Below are positions 55,043 through 64,000 of a DNA stretch of 64,000 bases, one piece after another. The stretch lies in the NCBI RefSeq assembly GCF_001417965.1, contig NW_018384245.1, positions 111,244 to 175,243 on the forward strand, written 5' to 3'. Source of the DNA: Exaiptasia diaphana. Its lineage: Eukaryota; Cnidaria; Anthozoa; Actiniaria; Aiptasiidae. The notes below the pieces were generated by a model. It saw only the letters and a program-made list of their open reading frames with translations, searched no databases and was not told where the DNA came from. Every line of letters begins with the position of its first letter. Within the stretch, counting starts at the first letter, position 1. The position numbers and the translations under genes are program-made.

Positions 55043-55889
55043 ATGGCTTATGCAACGTCAAAAACGATTCCTTTTGTAAGTGTCCTTCAAGCAACAGGTC
55101 ATGGCGAAGTCTGGGATCACACTGATGCTAAGAAATTCACTCAATTCGGCTGGCGTTGTACGAATACAGAGAGTTCCTATTCTCCTACTCGAACATTGAT
55201 TGGCAACTGGAATGAGCAAAGATTTGATATATCTACCTTATCTCAAGCTAAACCTATACCTTCTCAGGTGAATACATGCACGCCACTTTAGACACTTTAT
55301 ACTCTTGTTTTCCTTGTTGTACGTTTTGAACGTTGTTATAGGATTTGGCTGTAAGATTCTTATGGTGATAACTTTGTTATCTAGTATATATATATAGGCT
55401 TATTCAATAATTGTTTACAAAACTTTTGATCACTATTGTAAACTGAATTCCATGTTTCAGTACGACCATTATTTTGAGACAACTAGCAAAAAGAGTTATT
55501 GCCGACAAAATTACAACACAGTACCTAAAGCATTAAAACATTTAGAAGGTATGTAAAAACACAAATAATTAAAATAATGATAATTAGAGGAATGGGAGAG
55601 TAGGGTAAGACTGCTGGCTGGTAGACATTGTACCCATGAACAACAGACTATATTACTAACTAACTTGAAAAAGAAATGAGGGCTCTAGCAGAGATCGCTG
55701 TTCTTATGGCTGGATTTTTTTTTACACACTTTGCACTTATTCTCATTTGTTTTGTTTATTATAGCAAGAGAGTGCACATCATTTCCAGGCCATCAACCAG
55801 AGTTAGATCCACTTCATCTCAAGAAAGAGTACAACTCATTTATGACAACATCAAGAGCTGCCTTTGGTGACCCCAACAAGATGAAGTAA
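55043..55889 (+). CDS. CFAP68: CFAP68 (C11orf1 family) axonemal protein
   Basis: Complete 145-residue small protein of the UPF0686 family (human C11orf1, about 150 residues), a cilia- and flagella-associated component reported from axonemal doublets. Exons: 55043-55267, 55461-55548, 55765-55889, joined in phases 0 and 1. Conserved stretches: ATGHGEVWDHTD near the start; QFGWRCTNTESSYS; TLIGNWNEQRFD; PIPSQYDHYFETT across the first junction; FPGHQPELDP near the C-terminus, which binds the family identity firmly. The ATG at 55043 (AAAATGG context) is preferred; an ATG 42 bases upstream in the same frame is possible. It shares an X-box-bearing promoter with CFAP91 and converges with CATSPER3. Confidence 0.93.
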
Positions 55890-55912
55890 TGCTCCGTGAT
55901 TTAAAAGTATTA

Positions 55913-55918
55913 AATAAA
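55913..55918 (+). terminator. Candidate poly(A) signal of CFAP68
   Basis: AATAAA 24 bases after the stop codon; a very short 3' untranslated region is predicted. Confidence 0.5.
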
Positions 55919-55952
55919 TTGAAATAGGGTGAACATTTACAAAGATTGAAAA

Positions 55953-55958
55953 TTTATT
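55953..55958 (-). terminator. Candidate poly(A) signal of CATSPER3
   Basis: AATAAA on the minus strand, 187 bases after the CATSPER3 stop at 56145. Cleavage would occur close to where CFAP68 transcripts end. Confidence 0.4.
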
Positions 55959-56144
55959 TTAATTTCAGTTTGGATATTCATTGAATTAAAACAAGCAAAA
56001 GTAAATAAATGTGTTTTAAGCTACACAACATGATAACTATCATAAAAAATTCATCATTAAGAAGTAACTTATAAAAATTTGATGGAGGCTCTACTAGTTA
56101 GTGTTAGGACCAAATGCTGCTTTTGTGACATTGTGCAAATCCTG

Positions 56145-59100
56145 TTATTGTGCAGATGTACTTGGTCCTTGTGTAGCTAACTGTTTTAGCCTTGATAGTA
56201 GACTGCCCTCTGGTTGACTGACCTTTCTCTCATACATGTCAGCTAAGACACTAGCTATTTTGAAATGTAGCTGTTGGCACCTGAAATATGAATTCACAGA
56301 ATTCCTTGATTACACTTGGAATTTCCACACTTTTCCATGATAAAACCAAAATCATATTTTATTCAGAAATTTGCCATTCATTTTTTCCATTTTCAGTCAA
56401 AAACATTGCGTATGTAAGCTGTATTATAGTACAATACAATGAAATAGCAATTGATTCATGATGTGTTTGATATTGTACCTGAACATGTAGAGATCAAGAT
56501 GGTCAGTAGTAGTAAGATATGTCTCCATCCATGTTGGATTGGTGCAAGGGTCAGTCATGATTACGTAGTCATCATTACGGAGGGTTTCTTTAAAGCTTTG
56601 AGTCATCTCCTCAAAGTTTGCAAATTGACTGCTTTTCTGTGTAAAGTGCAGATTTTTAGTAAAGTTACCAAAAAATGTCAATTGGCTGGCTAGAACAATA
56701 GGCTCTATTGTTTATGCCTTGTTCTCTAGAGTCACTCTGTGTTAAGCCAACCAATTACCAGCAATGTTCTTTGACGCTGCGACCTGACCCCAAAAAATAT
56801 GTGATTTACTTACAGTCCACATAGAGTCACAAGACTAACCTGTTTTTCAATCATCTTTTTCACATCTTCATGTTGTCGTTTAAAAAGATAATCTTTCTTC
56901 ATCTATTTTATATACATATTCATCAGAATTGTAGTGGTTCTTATATGTTTGATGTGCTTTGAAAAAAAAAACTATTGAAAACTACTCTGTTGAAATGTCT
57001 ACATGTTTGATAACACAGATAATTTGTTGATAAGTTCTGTTGTCATAATAACCTTGAAATTTGAAGTCAAGAAATTTTCACCTGTAAGATAGCTTCCTTC
57101 TCTTGTCTTTGCTGTTCAATAAACTTTTCTGTAGCTTCATGAATGTTCTAAAACAAGATGGAATGACCCTGGTTAATAAAAATCATGCACAGTCATAATT
57201 ACTGTCAGAGTAATTCTGAGAGAGAGAATTGCAACTTCTGCACTGAGTGGGATCTAGTAAATGCCAAATTGTATGCTTTTGCTCTTCCCAGGACTCCCCA
57301 ACCCAGAGCAGAGCGGCTGGGGACTAGGTTGGTACAACAGAACATTCTCACTACTTACCATGATGATGATCCCAATGAACAAGTTTGTAAAAATAAAATG
57401 TCCCACAAATATAAATGTGATTGTAAACCATTGGCTATATGGTCTTTTCTCTAGACCCTTCTGTATGTCAGTCCACCCATCAACCTGAAAAATAGAACTA
57501 CACATGTTATCGACATACACCTATCAGCATTCAATATTATTGACTGGTGATGTGTAATCACAAACATCACAATTACAGCTGTAACTAATATATATGAAGC
57601 ATTTCAATTGAAATATATATCCAGCAATACATCTATATCTGACCGTTACAAAGGTGAACAGGGTCAGCATTGCGGTACTAAGGTTTCCCCAGTGCTCCTT
57701 GTCCCCTGTTTCTTCCTCATAACCAAATATGTAATATCCAACTACTGCAAAGAACCCCATTAACATGGTCAAGAGAATGACCACGTTTAGGACTGAATGA
57801 CGGATTGTATCAATAAGAGCAGTGACAAGAACTTGAAGACCTTCAATGAATGATATGGTGCGCAAAGTACGAGCAACTGGAAAAGAGATCAGACAAAGTG
57901 TAAGGATTGGTCCTCCTCTCTTTCAATTGGCTTTCAAATCAAACAAATAAGCCTATCTGTCTTAACAAAAGGTTGACAAAACCATTAGATTTTGACCTAG
58001 TTATAGTTTTTGAGACTTATTTGCAGTCAATTTTACTCTTTCCTTTACATGGAAAATGTTAATGTTCAACTTCTCAGAGCATTTGTGTTCAGCCGGCTGA
58101 TTGATTGGATGGAAGAAGGGACTGCTCCAAGCAACAAGTTTTTTTTCAAATGAAATATTATTGTTAAAATCTCTAGGAATATATGCATATGTGTTCAGTG
58201 ACCTAGAAATATGTAAATATGTCTCAGTTTTTACCTCTCAAAAGACGTAGGGGAGTTAAAAGGTTGTCCCCAACATTTAGCTCATCCATTATAACTTGAA
58301 TGTAGGATGTCAATAAAATTGTAAAGTCAAATATGTTGTAACTGCTTTTCCAATAAGTAGAGGGTTCTGCGTATATTTTCATCAAAAATTCCATGGTGTA
58401 GATTGACAAGAAAAACTCATCTAAAATTTTGAATGTGTTTGCTTCAGTTGTCTTGAATTTATCTACAGTCTCTAAACCAATACATAATGCATTGATGATG
58501 ATAATTCCCATGATAAATCCATTGAAGTAATTGCTCTAAAAACAGATAAATAGGGTTGCATGACCAATGAGTTGAAAATATCAAAATCTCTTTTATTTGG
58601 ATATTTCAGCAAAGTATCTAGGGAGTGTTCATATTGCAAGAAAAAGGAAATAAATATGAAAACACTCAAGTCTTGAATAGACTTCAAGACCCACAAACAC
58701 TTTGCAAAAGGTTTTTTTTCTGTGGTTTTGTTGCAAAAAAGCTCCCCCCACAAACAACCATATATATGAACACTGTCTTAGCTCAGCTCCAAGCAAATCA
58801 GCTTTAGGATTACTTACCATTGTTATTTTCTGGATAAACTTGTGAAATTTTTCATCGTATCGACGGCGTTTCTTATATTGAGACCTGCGCAATCACCATT
58901 TTAAGTTTATTAGATTTTGGGTGGAACTAAAAGCTTATTCATTTGAAATAACTAAAATAATCCAACAAATATAATTAGGAAGTTGTCCTTCAGTAGCATT
59001 ATGAGGTAAAGTGAGAGTTGAGGGCCGTACACTACTGTTGAAATCAGTCAAGAATGTCTTGACAAGCTTTGTATTTTCGTGACTGATGATGCGTCCGGCG

Positions 59101-59219
59101 AAAGCTTGTCAAGACATTCTTGAATTTCAATAGTAGTGTACGGCCCAAAACTCTCATTTAATAAAACAATCCCCGCACCTGAGTACATCCATGACATTAT
59201 GACCGGCCACAGGCAACAT
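56145..59219 (-). CDS. CATSPER3: CatSper channel pore subunit 3
   Basis: Complete 396-residue pore subunit (human 398) of the flagellar, alkalinisation-activated Ca2+ channel CatSper. Exons: 59179-59219, 58818-58884, 58235-58535, 57644-57876, 57359-57484, 57082-57147, 56840-56902, 56479-56636, 56145-56280. Six membrane segments: S1 (GIIIINALCIGLE), S2 and S3 with acidic residues, S4 RLLRVARTLR with four Arg at every third position, S5, the pore loop, then S6 (FIFTNLFIGIIIM). The filter TVDGWTD fits the CatSper T-x-D-x-W pattern. The C-terminus is a coiled coil (EATEKFIEQQRQEKEAILQ), then the CatSper3-specific NFEEMTQSFKETL block. The first exon is short and less certain, but its phase and total length fit. 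The S5-pore exon donor reads GTCAGA. Intron 1 holds a long hairpin. The neighbours are two axonemal genes. Confidence 0.94.
59012..59157. repeat. Long hairpin in CATSPER3 intron 1
   Basis: About 146 bases; the outer arms of roughly 55-60 bases are near-perfect reverse complements with GGGCCGTACACTACT at one end and its complement at the other. No coding capacity. MITE-like foldback. Confidence 0.65.
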
Positions 59220-59612
59220 ATTGACTTAAACTGACTCAAGATAGACTAAGATTTCTTGTGCGATTTTGTCAAACTTGCAGTTCTTCGAGGTCGACTGCAA
59301 AGAACCAGCCCCAGTCTTCCTCGATCATCACATAAGTTTCTACAAAACGGCGGGACGGGGGGAGGGATAAATGGCTGGTAAGACAAGGAACATTTTCACG
59401 ATTGATAAGCGGTTATGAATATTTGTAAAACTCTTTGGGTATTTTTTTTGACACGTTGGATTTATATAATCATTATATGTTTTTAGTATACTCTTGGGTA
59501 TTAATATTTTTGAAGGTTATAAAATAAGTACACACTACTACCCCCTTGGGTCAAATTTTATCTCAAATCAAGAGGCTGTCGTGGATGTATCTCTACAGCT
59601 CAAGATGAAAAC
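59220..59612. promoter_or_regulatory. Divergent CATSPER3/GLB1L spacer
   Basis: 393 bases between the divergent start codons of CATSPER3 (-) and the GLB1L-like gene (+). It should hold both promoters; no clear TATA, X-box or CRE was found. Confidence 0.5.
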
Positions 59613-62600
59613 ATGGGCATCAGAAGGATGTGTATTGAGTTTTATTATTCTCGAAGCCGTCGAATCGTAGTCTTATTGACACTTTTAGCGATTGCAGGAA
59701 TTGTTTTTGTGCCACACTTCATGAACACACATAACAACAAGGCTCTATTTGCCACCAACGAAGGCAGTGATCATGAAAAGTCACACAAGCGACACAAACT
59801 AAAAGCTGCAGGGGCACAACATTTGCCAGATACTTCATTGAAGTTTTCTGGCGGACAATTCGTACTAGGAGGAAATCCTTTTACAATTCTAAGTGGATCA
59901 ATACACTACTTTCGGGTTATTCCTCAATACTGGGATGATCGTTTGGCAAAGCTGAAAGCCATGGGGCTAAATACAGTTACCACGTAGGAATTAAGCTTTG
60001 AAGCTTAAAATGATTGGGCTATTATTATTTCTTTTGTTTTATCATACCCCCTCCCTGGGATTTCCAGGGCACAAAAGTAGCCCCACTCTCTTGGATTTCC
60101 AGGTCATGAAACTGAAAGCATTTGATGCCCCTGCACCCTTCAAGATAACCCCTCATAAATTCATCAACTTTACTTAACTTTACTTTTTTATTACTTTTCG
60201 TGTAGTTGTATACCTTGGAATATCCATGAAGAAGTTAAGGAATTCATCACGTTTGATGAGCCAGAGTATGATATAGTGTAAGTCACAGTATAGTTTGGTG
60301 TAGTGGAAACATGTTTTAGTATATTAGAAATTGAATAGGTGGTAAATTGTCCTGAATAAATGTGAATACACTTTATTGCACTATTTAGCACTATTTGATT
60401 AGTACTTTTTCACATTAAATTAGCAGCCACAAATCTAAGCAAGCTTTAAAACTTGATGTGGCAATACAAGGTTTTTTTTTTGCTGTAATTATATTGGAGA
60501 TATTGTAGTCACCCAAAGGGTCTAAATACATCAAGTGGTCTACAGCAGTATTTAATTATTGTAATAATTTTGAATGCCTAATATATCTTGGCCAGAATTC
60601 TAAGAAACCTTCAAACTACAGTGGAATTTCATACAATGATTTGCATCAATCAAGCATTATAATTATATTTCCTTATTAGGTCATTCATAGAAAAAGCACA
60701 TAAACTTGGGCTGTATGTTATTCTCCGACCAGGGCCATATATTGGTGCACAGCTTGACTTAGGTGGTCTTCCCAGGTGAGAACAATGGTCACATGAAACA
60801 ATTAAGAAATGGCTGAGCTACTGGAGTCATAGCCATGGGGGTTGTCTGAGGGACCTTGCAGCAGGACTGGATAAGAGAACTTTGAAACAACCCCTTGATA
60901 TGGAGCGAATTAATGACAATGGAGAGGAATGAGTGAAAACACTTCTTTTTGTACAAACACTGGATGGAATTAAAAGATCTTGTTCTGTTCTGTTTTTGTT
61001 TTAATTTTATCAATTAATCTTGTAGCTGGCTGATAGAGGAATCTGGACAAAATGTTCGTTCTTCTAATCCACACTTCCTAAGTCTAGTAGAAAGATACTT
61101 CAAAAAACTATTCGGTACACTAAGCCAACATCAAGTAAGTTTGCAAATTTGGTTGAATCCATCCTCTGTCTCTGTTAATAACTCTTAGTCCTATAATCAT
61201 TTTTTATCAGTATTCCAATGGAGGACCTATCATTGCTTGGCAAATTGAGAATGAATATTTAGCCTTTGGACATGATATCAATTATTTGAAATCTTTACAA
61301 AAGGTTGGTGAAAGTGCACAAATCATACTCAGTAAGCTATAGACAGATATAATATTGTTAGTTAGATACAGTCCAACCTCACCTAGTCTTTCCCTAAGGT
61401 GATAAAAACGTACCATCATGTCCACAGATTATGCTTCAAAATGGTGTCAAAGAACTCATGTTTACATCAGATTCACGAACCAGTCTTTCAGACAACAAAA
61501 TCAATATTCCAGGAGGTAAGTGTTTGTAAAACAAACTATGATGCACTTAGTGATCTGGTCATACATGACAGCTGCAATCAGTCGCATATATTTTTGGGGA
61601 AAATGAATGGAAGGTTTGTTACTCAGCAGGATCCACCTGTATGATTTGATGATAGTGCAAAAGCATTCCTAAATCACTGTAGAATATCAATTGATACATT
61701 CAGCATCAAAGTATTGTGTATCACCAACCTACTAGCCTGCATGGTCATTAATATGTATACATCATTCTGTTCTTTTGTTGAACTATGCAATGAGCTGTGC
61801 ACTACAGATAAATGAAGAGATATTAATTACAAGATTGTTAAGGATGTTACTCAATAACAATGTTAATTAAAAAATGTCTAATCATTTAATTTTCAATATT
61901 ACCTTTAAGTTTAATGTTTGTAATTATTCTTAAACTGATCTTCAGTCTAATGCATGAGTATTGAACAGTTCTTAAGGGCATGAGCATGCAATATATCTTA
62001 GAGGAAAAAGAAGCGTTAGAAGAACTTCAAAAATTACAAGTAAGGACTATTGACCAATTCTAATCATTAATTTATTGATACATCCATTTCTTTGTTTGAC
62101 ATATTTGTTTGTATTGCTTTACAGCCAGATAAGCCTCTTTTTGTAACAGACCTTTGGACAGGCCATCATGATTCCTGGGGTGATGAACATCACACAGAAA
62201 AAGTTGATGATTTAGCAGCTAGTGTTGCTAAGATATTAGCCATGGGGGCTTCTGTCAATTTCTACATGTTTCATGGTATTTGGTTTATAACAATAAGGCA
62301 CTTACATTATATGAAAGTATATTATTATTATTATTCTTCCATAATTTTAGGTGGCACAAACTTTGGCTTTATAAGTGGTGCTAAAAATGGTGAGAAGTCT
62401 GAATTCATACCAGCCGTTACTTCTTTTGGTGAGTTTTTGTACTTCTAATGAGTGTTGTTTCTAGTCAGGTAATGATAAAAACTAATTTACTTTTTTACTT
62501 TTTTTAATAATATAATTTTTTGTTGACAAAGACTTTGATGCTCCCTTGAATGAAGCGGGTGATGTCACAAGGAAGTATAAGGATCTCCGGAAAGTCCTCC

Positions 62601-63214
62601 GTGCACATGCCCCAGAGCACTCATGTAAGTTTATCCCACAATATTCATACACAATTTCTCTTCCTGTTGTGGAAATACAACAAAGATAATGAAATGTAGC
62701 TGGGTTGAAACTTCCACTGGTACTTTTAAAAACAGCTCACATTTTAGTATCTCAGTTATACACACATTGGAACTTCTCACAGTTTTTAAAAGTACTGTCT
62801 TATTGAGGGAGGTAAAACAGTTTACCAGAAGAAAAGTCCTCAAAGTAATAACCATAAATATAATAGAAAATTAATGGGCTAACAAATAACTTATAGTACA
62901 TGTTGATCTTGTAAATATTTACGATTATAATGAAAAGACTATGATTGCTAACAGGTTAATACTAACAGCTATATGTATGGTTATTATAATTCTTTAGTTC
63001 CTAAAAAACTTCCAGACATTCCTCCAAATGTCTCCCGAAAGGTTTATGGTAAGAATTTGTAACCAAATTTCCACAAATATTTGTCACGAACTATTAAATG
63101 TTTGAATGACACCTAAGAATGCATAGTACAACTGTCAAATGTTTACTTTATTACCTTGCAGAACCAATTAAAATGGACCGTCATATGCCTTTAACAAAGA
63201 TGTATAAAAATGTG
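59613..63214 (+). CDS. GLB1L2/3-like glycosyl hydrolase 35 (3' part missing)
   Basis: The first 442 codons of a beta-galactosidase-family protein; the C-terminal domains lie beyond the window. Exons: 59613-59983, 60206-60277, 60680-60775, 61026-61134, 61211-61303, 61428-61515, 61969-62039, 62125-62275, 62351-62428, 62532-62624, 62998-63048, 63162-63214 (donor follows). Residues 17-37 form a signal-anchor helix, so a type II membrane or secreted protein is likely. GH35 hallmarks: [44 protein letters not shown] with acid/base Glu231, GGTNFGF and DAPLNEAGD. The nucleophile position reads [13 protein letters not shown], with Asp309 in place of Glu. Other galactose-contact positions also differ: Cys125 for Tyr83, Gly170-Ala171-Gln172 for Cys-Ala-Glu, His314 for Trp273, Phe376/Phe378 for Tyr331/Tyr333 of human GLB1. 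The frame is intact throughout, so this is a maintained gene with changed or lost activity, not a decayed copy. Confidence 0.92.
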
Positions 63215-63396
63215 GTAATTGATTCCTTAAAGTGTATATGCCTCAAAAATTATTAATACTCGAAATGTTAGTTCAAATATTAATAAAAACGAAACGATAA
63301 GTATAACCAAAAAGAAACGCAACTCAAATCGTATTTTTTTCGACGAAAGTTGACCGGGCATTGGCGAATATTTTTTCGCGCGGTATTTGATGGCTG

Positions 63397-63404
63397 TGAC
63401 GTCA
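63397..63404. promoter_or_regulatory. Palindromic CRE before THAP gene
   Basis: TGACGTCA 31 bases before the THAP ATG, next to a CpG-rich TTTCGCGCGG stretch. This suggests the THAP gene has its own promoter inside the GLB1L intron. Confidence 0.5.
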
Positions 63405-63434
63405 CACCATTTGAAGGAGCCGGTTTTGCCAAAA

Positions 63435-64000
63435 ATGGCGGAGAGCAAAACGAAGCATGGCGGCCTTTATTGCGTAGCTGGCGGATCAAATAAAATAAGC
63501 TGCAAAAATACGAGCTACACAAAGGGAATTTCTATGCATGTTTTCCCAAAAGACCCTAAACGTAGAAAACAGTGGACGTCATTCGTGAGAATCCACAGAC
63601 CAGAGTTTAACCCAACGAAATATTCGGCACTTTGTTCAACCCACTTCGAACCATCTTGCTTCAACCAAAGGTTTACCTTTCAAGAGCTTGGGGAGGAGGT
63701 ATCAGGAAACTCAAAGAACATCAAAAGAACTCTTTCTAGAGAGGCAGTACCTACTCTTCAATTGCAAAACGAAGAACAGAAAACGAAAAAGGAATACACT
63801 TCCACGCCTCGCGAAAAACGATACGTGAGTACAGCTTTGTTTTCTCTCGGCCTTTAGAATTAAAATAAGATTTGCTAAAGTGACATTGTTATTTGTGAAA
63901 TCCAATAGATCTTACGTGAAGCTGTCGGTAGTCTTACTCTGAACTCGCAAATCGAAAACCTGCATGCATCTGAAGGAGAAATTGAGGACGTGCATGAAAA
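63435..64000 (+). CDS. THAP-domain protein (5' part)
   Basis: An N-terminal THAP zinc-binding, DNA-contacting domain of a protein that runs past the window end. Exon 1 is 63435-63824 (130 codons), exon 2 begins at 63909 and is open at 64000. The ATG at 63435 (AAAATGG) starts MAESKTKHGG. The zinc ligands are Cys13, Cys23, Cys67 and His70, a C-x9-C-x43-C-x2-H pattern whose first gap is wider than the usual C-x4-C. GISMHVFP, the invariant Trp (KQW), the CSTHFEPSCF block and the closing EAVPT box complete the domain. A charged, Lys/Arg-rich linker follows. THAP domains occur in host transcription regulators and in P-element-type transposases; nothing in the visible part decides between these. It lies on the same strand as the GLB1L gene, after its exon 12. 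Confidence 0.87.

Noticed and set aside
57185-57454. Plus-strand open frame of 89 codons over the CATSPER3 S6 region
   Set aside because: It is the antisense shadow of the CATSPER3 exon at 57359-57484.

Overview
The window looks like nuclear DNA of an early-branching animal. It is AT-rich and nearly all genes are split by many short introns with GT..AG junctions. Na,K-ATPase, SLC5, CatSper, CFAP and THAP genes stand beside two class A GPCR genes whose coding parts lack introns. The THAP version, the CatSper gene and the intron-rich vertebrate-like gene structures suggest a cnidarian, perhaps an anthozoan. That is inference; no search was run.

Layout. 1-10.6 kb: no gene seen, only simple repeats and a hairpin. 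10,646-11,752 (+): neuropeptide-receptor-like GPCR with an uninterrupted coding region. 12.6-13.6 kb: a MITE-like foldback and a second hairpin. 14,006-23,222 (-): complete Na+/K+-ATPase alpha subunit, 20 coding exons plus an alternative first exon. 25,373-47,081 (+): complete SLC5A8-like sodium-coupled transporter in 15 coding exons. Its intron 8 is about 16.3 kb and holds a second intronless GPCR (38,954-40,018, +) and a 56-60 bp minisatellite. 47,781-54,601 (-): CFAP91 in 17 exons. 55,043-55,889 (+): CFAP68 in 3 exons. 56,145-59,219 (-): CATSPER3 in 9 exons. 59,613 onward (+): a GLB1L2/3-like beta-galactosidase relative that runs off the right edge or beyond the next gene. 63,435 onward (+): a THAP-domain gene, apparently inside a GLB1L intron and cut by the window end.

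How the genes relate. The Na,K-ATPase makes the sodium gradient that an SLC5 carrier uses, but their adjacency may be chance. CFAP91 (radial spoke), CFAP68 (axonemal) and CATSPER3 (flagellar Ca2+ channel) form a 12 kb group of cilium/sperm genes. CFAP91 and CFAP68 are head-to-head across 441 bp that contain a perfect match to the RFX X-box consensus. CFAP68 and CATSPER3 converge with poly(A) signals 35 bp apart.

Exon borders were derived by hand from splice signals, reading phase and remembered family sequences. Every multi-exon gene model given here keeps its frame throughout. The most unusual gene content is the GLB1L relative: it keeps the acid/base Glu but changes the nucleophile position to Asp and alters several galactose-contact residues.
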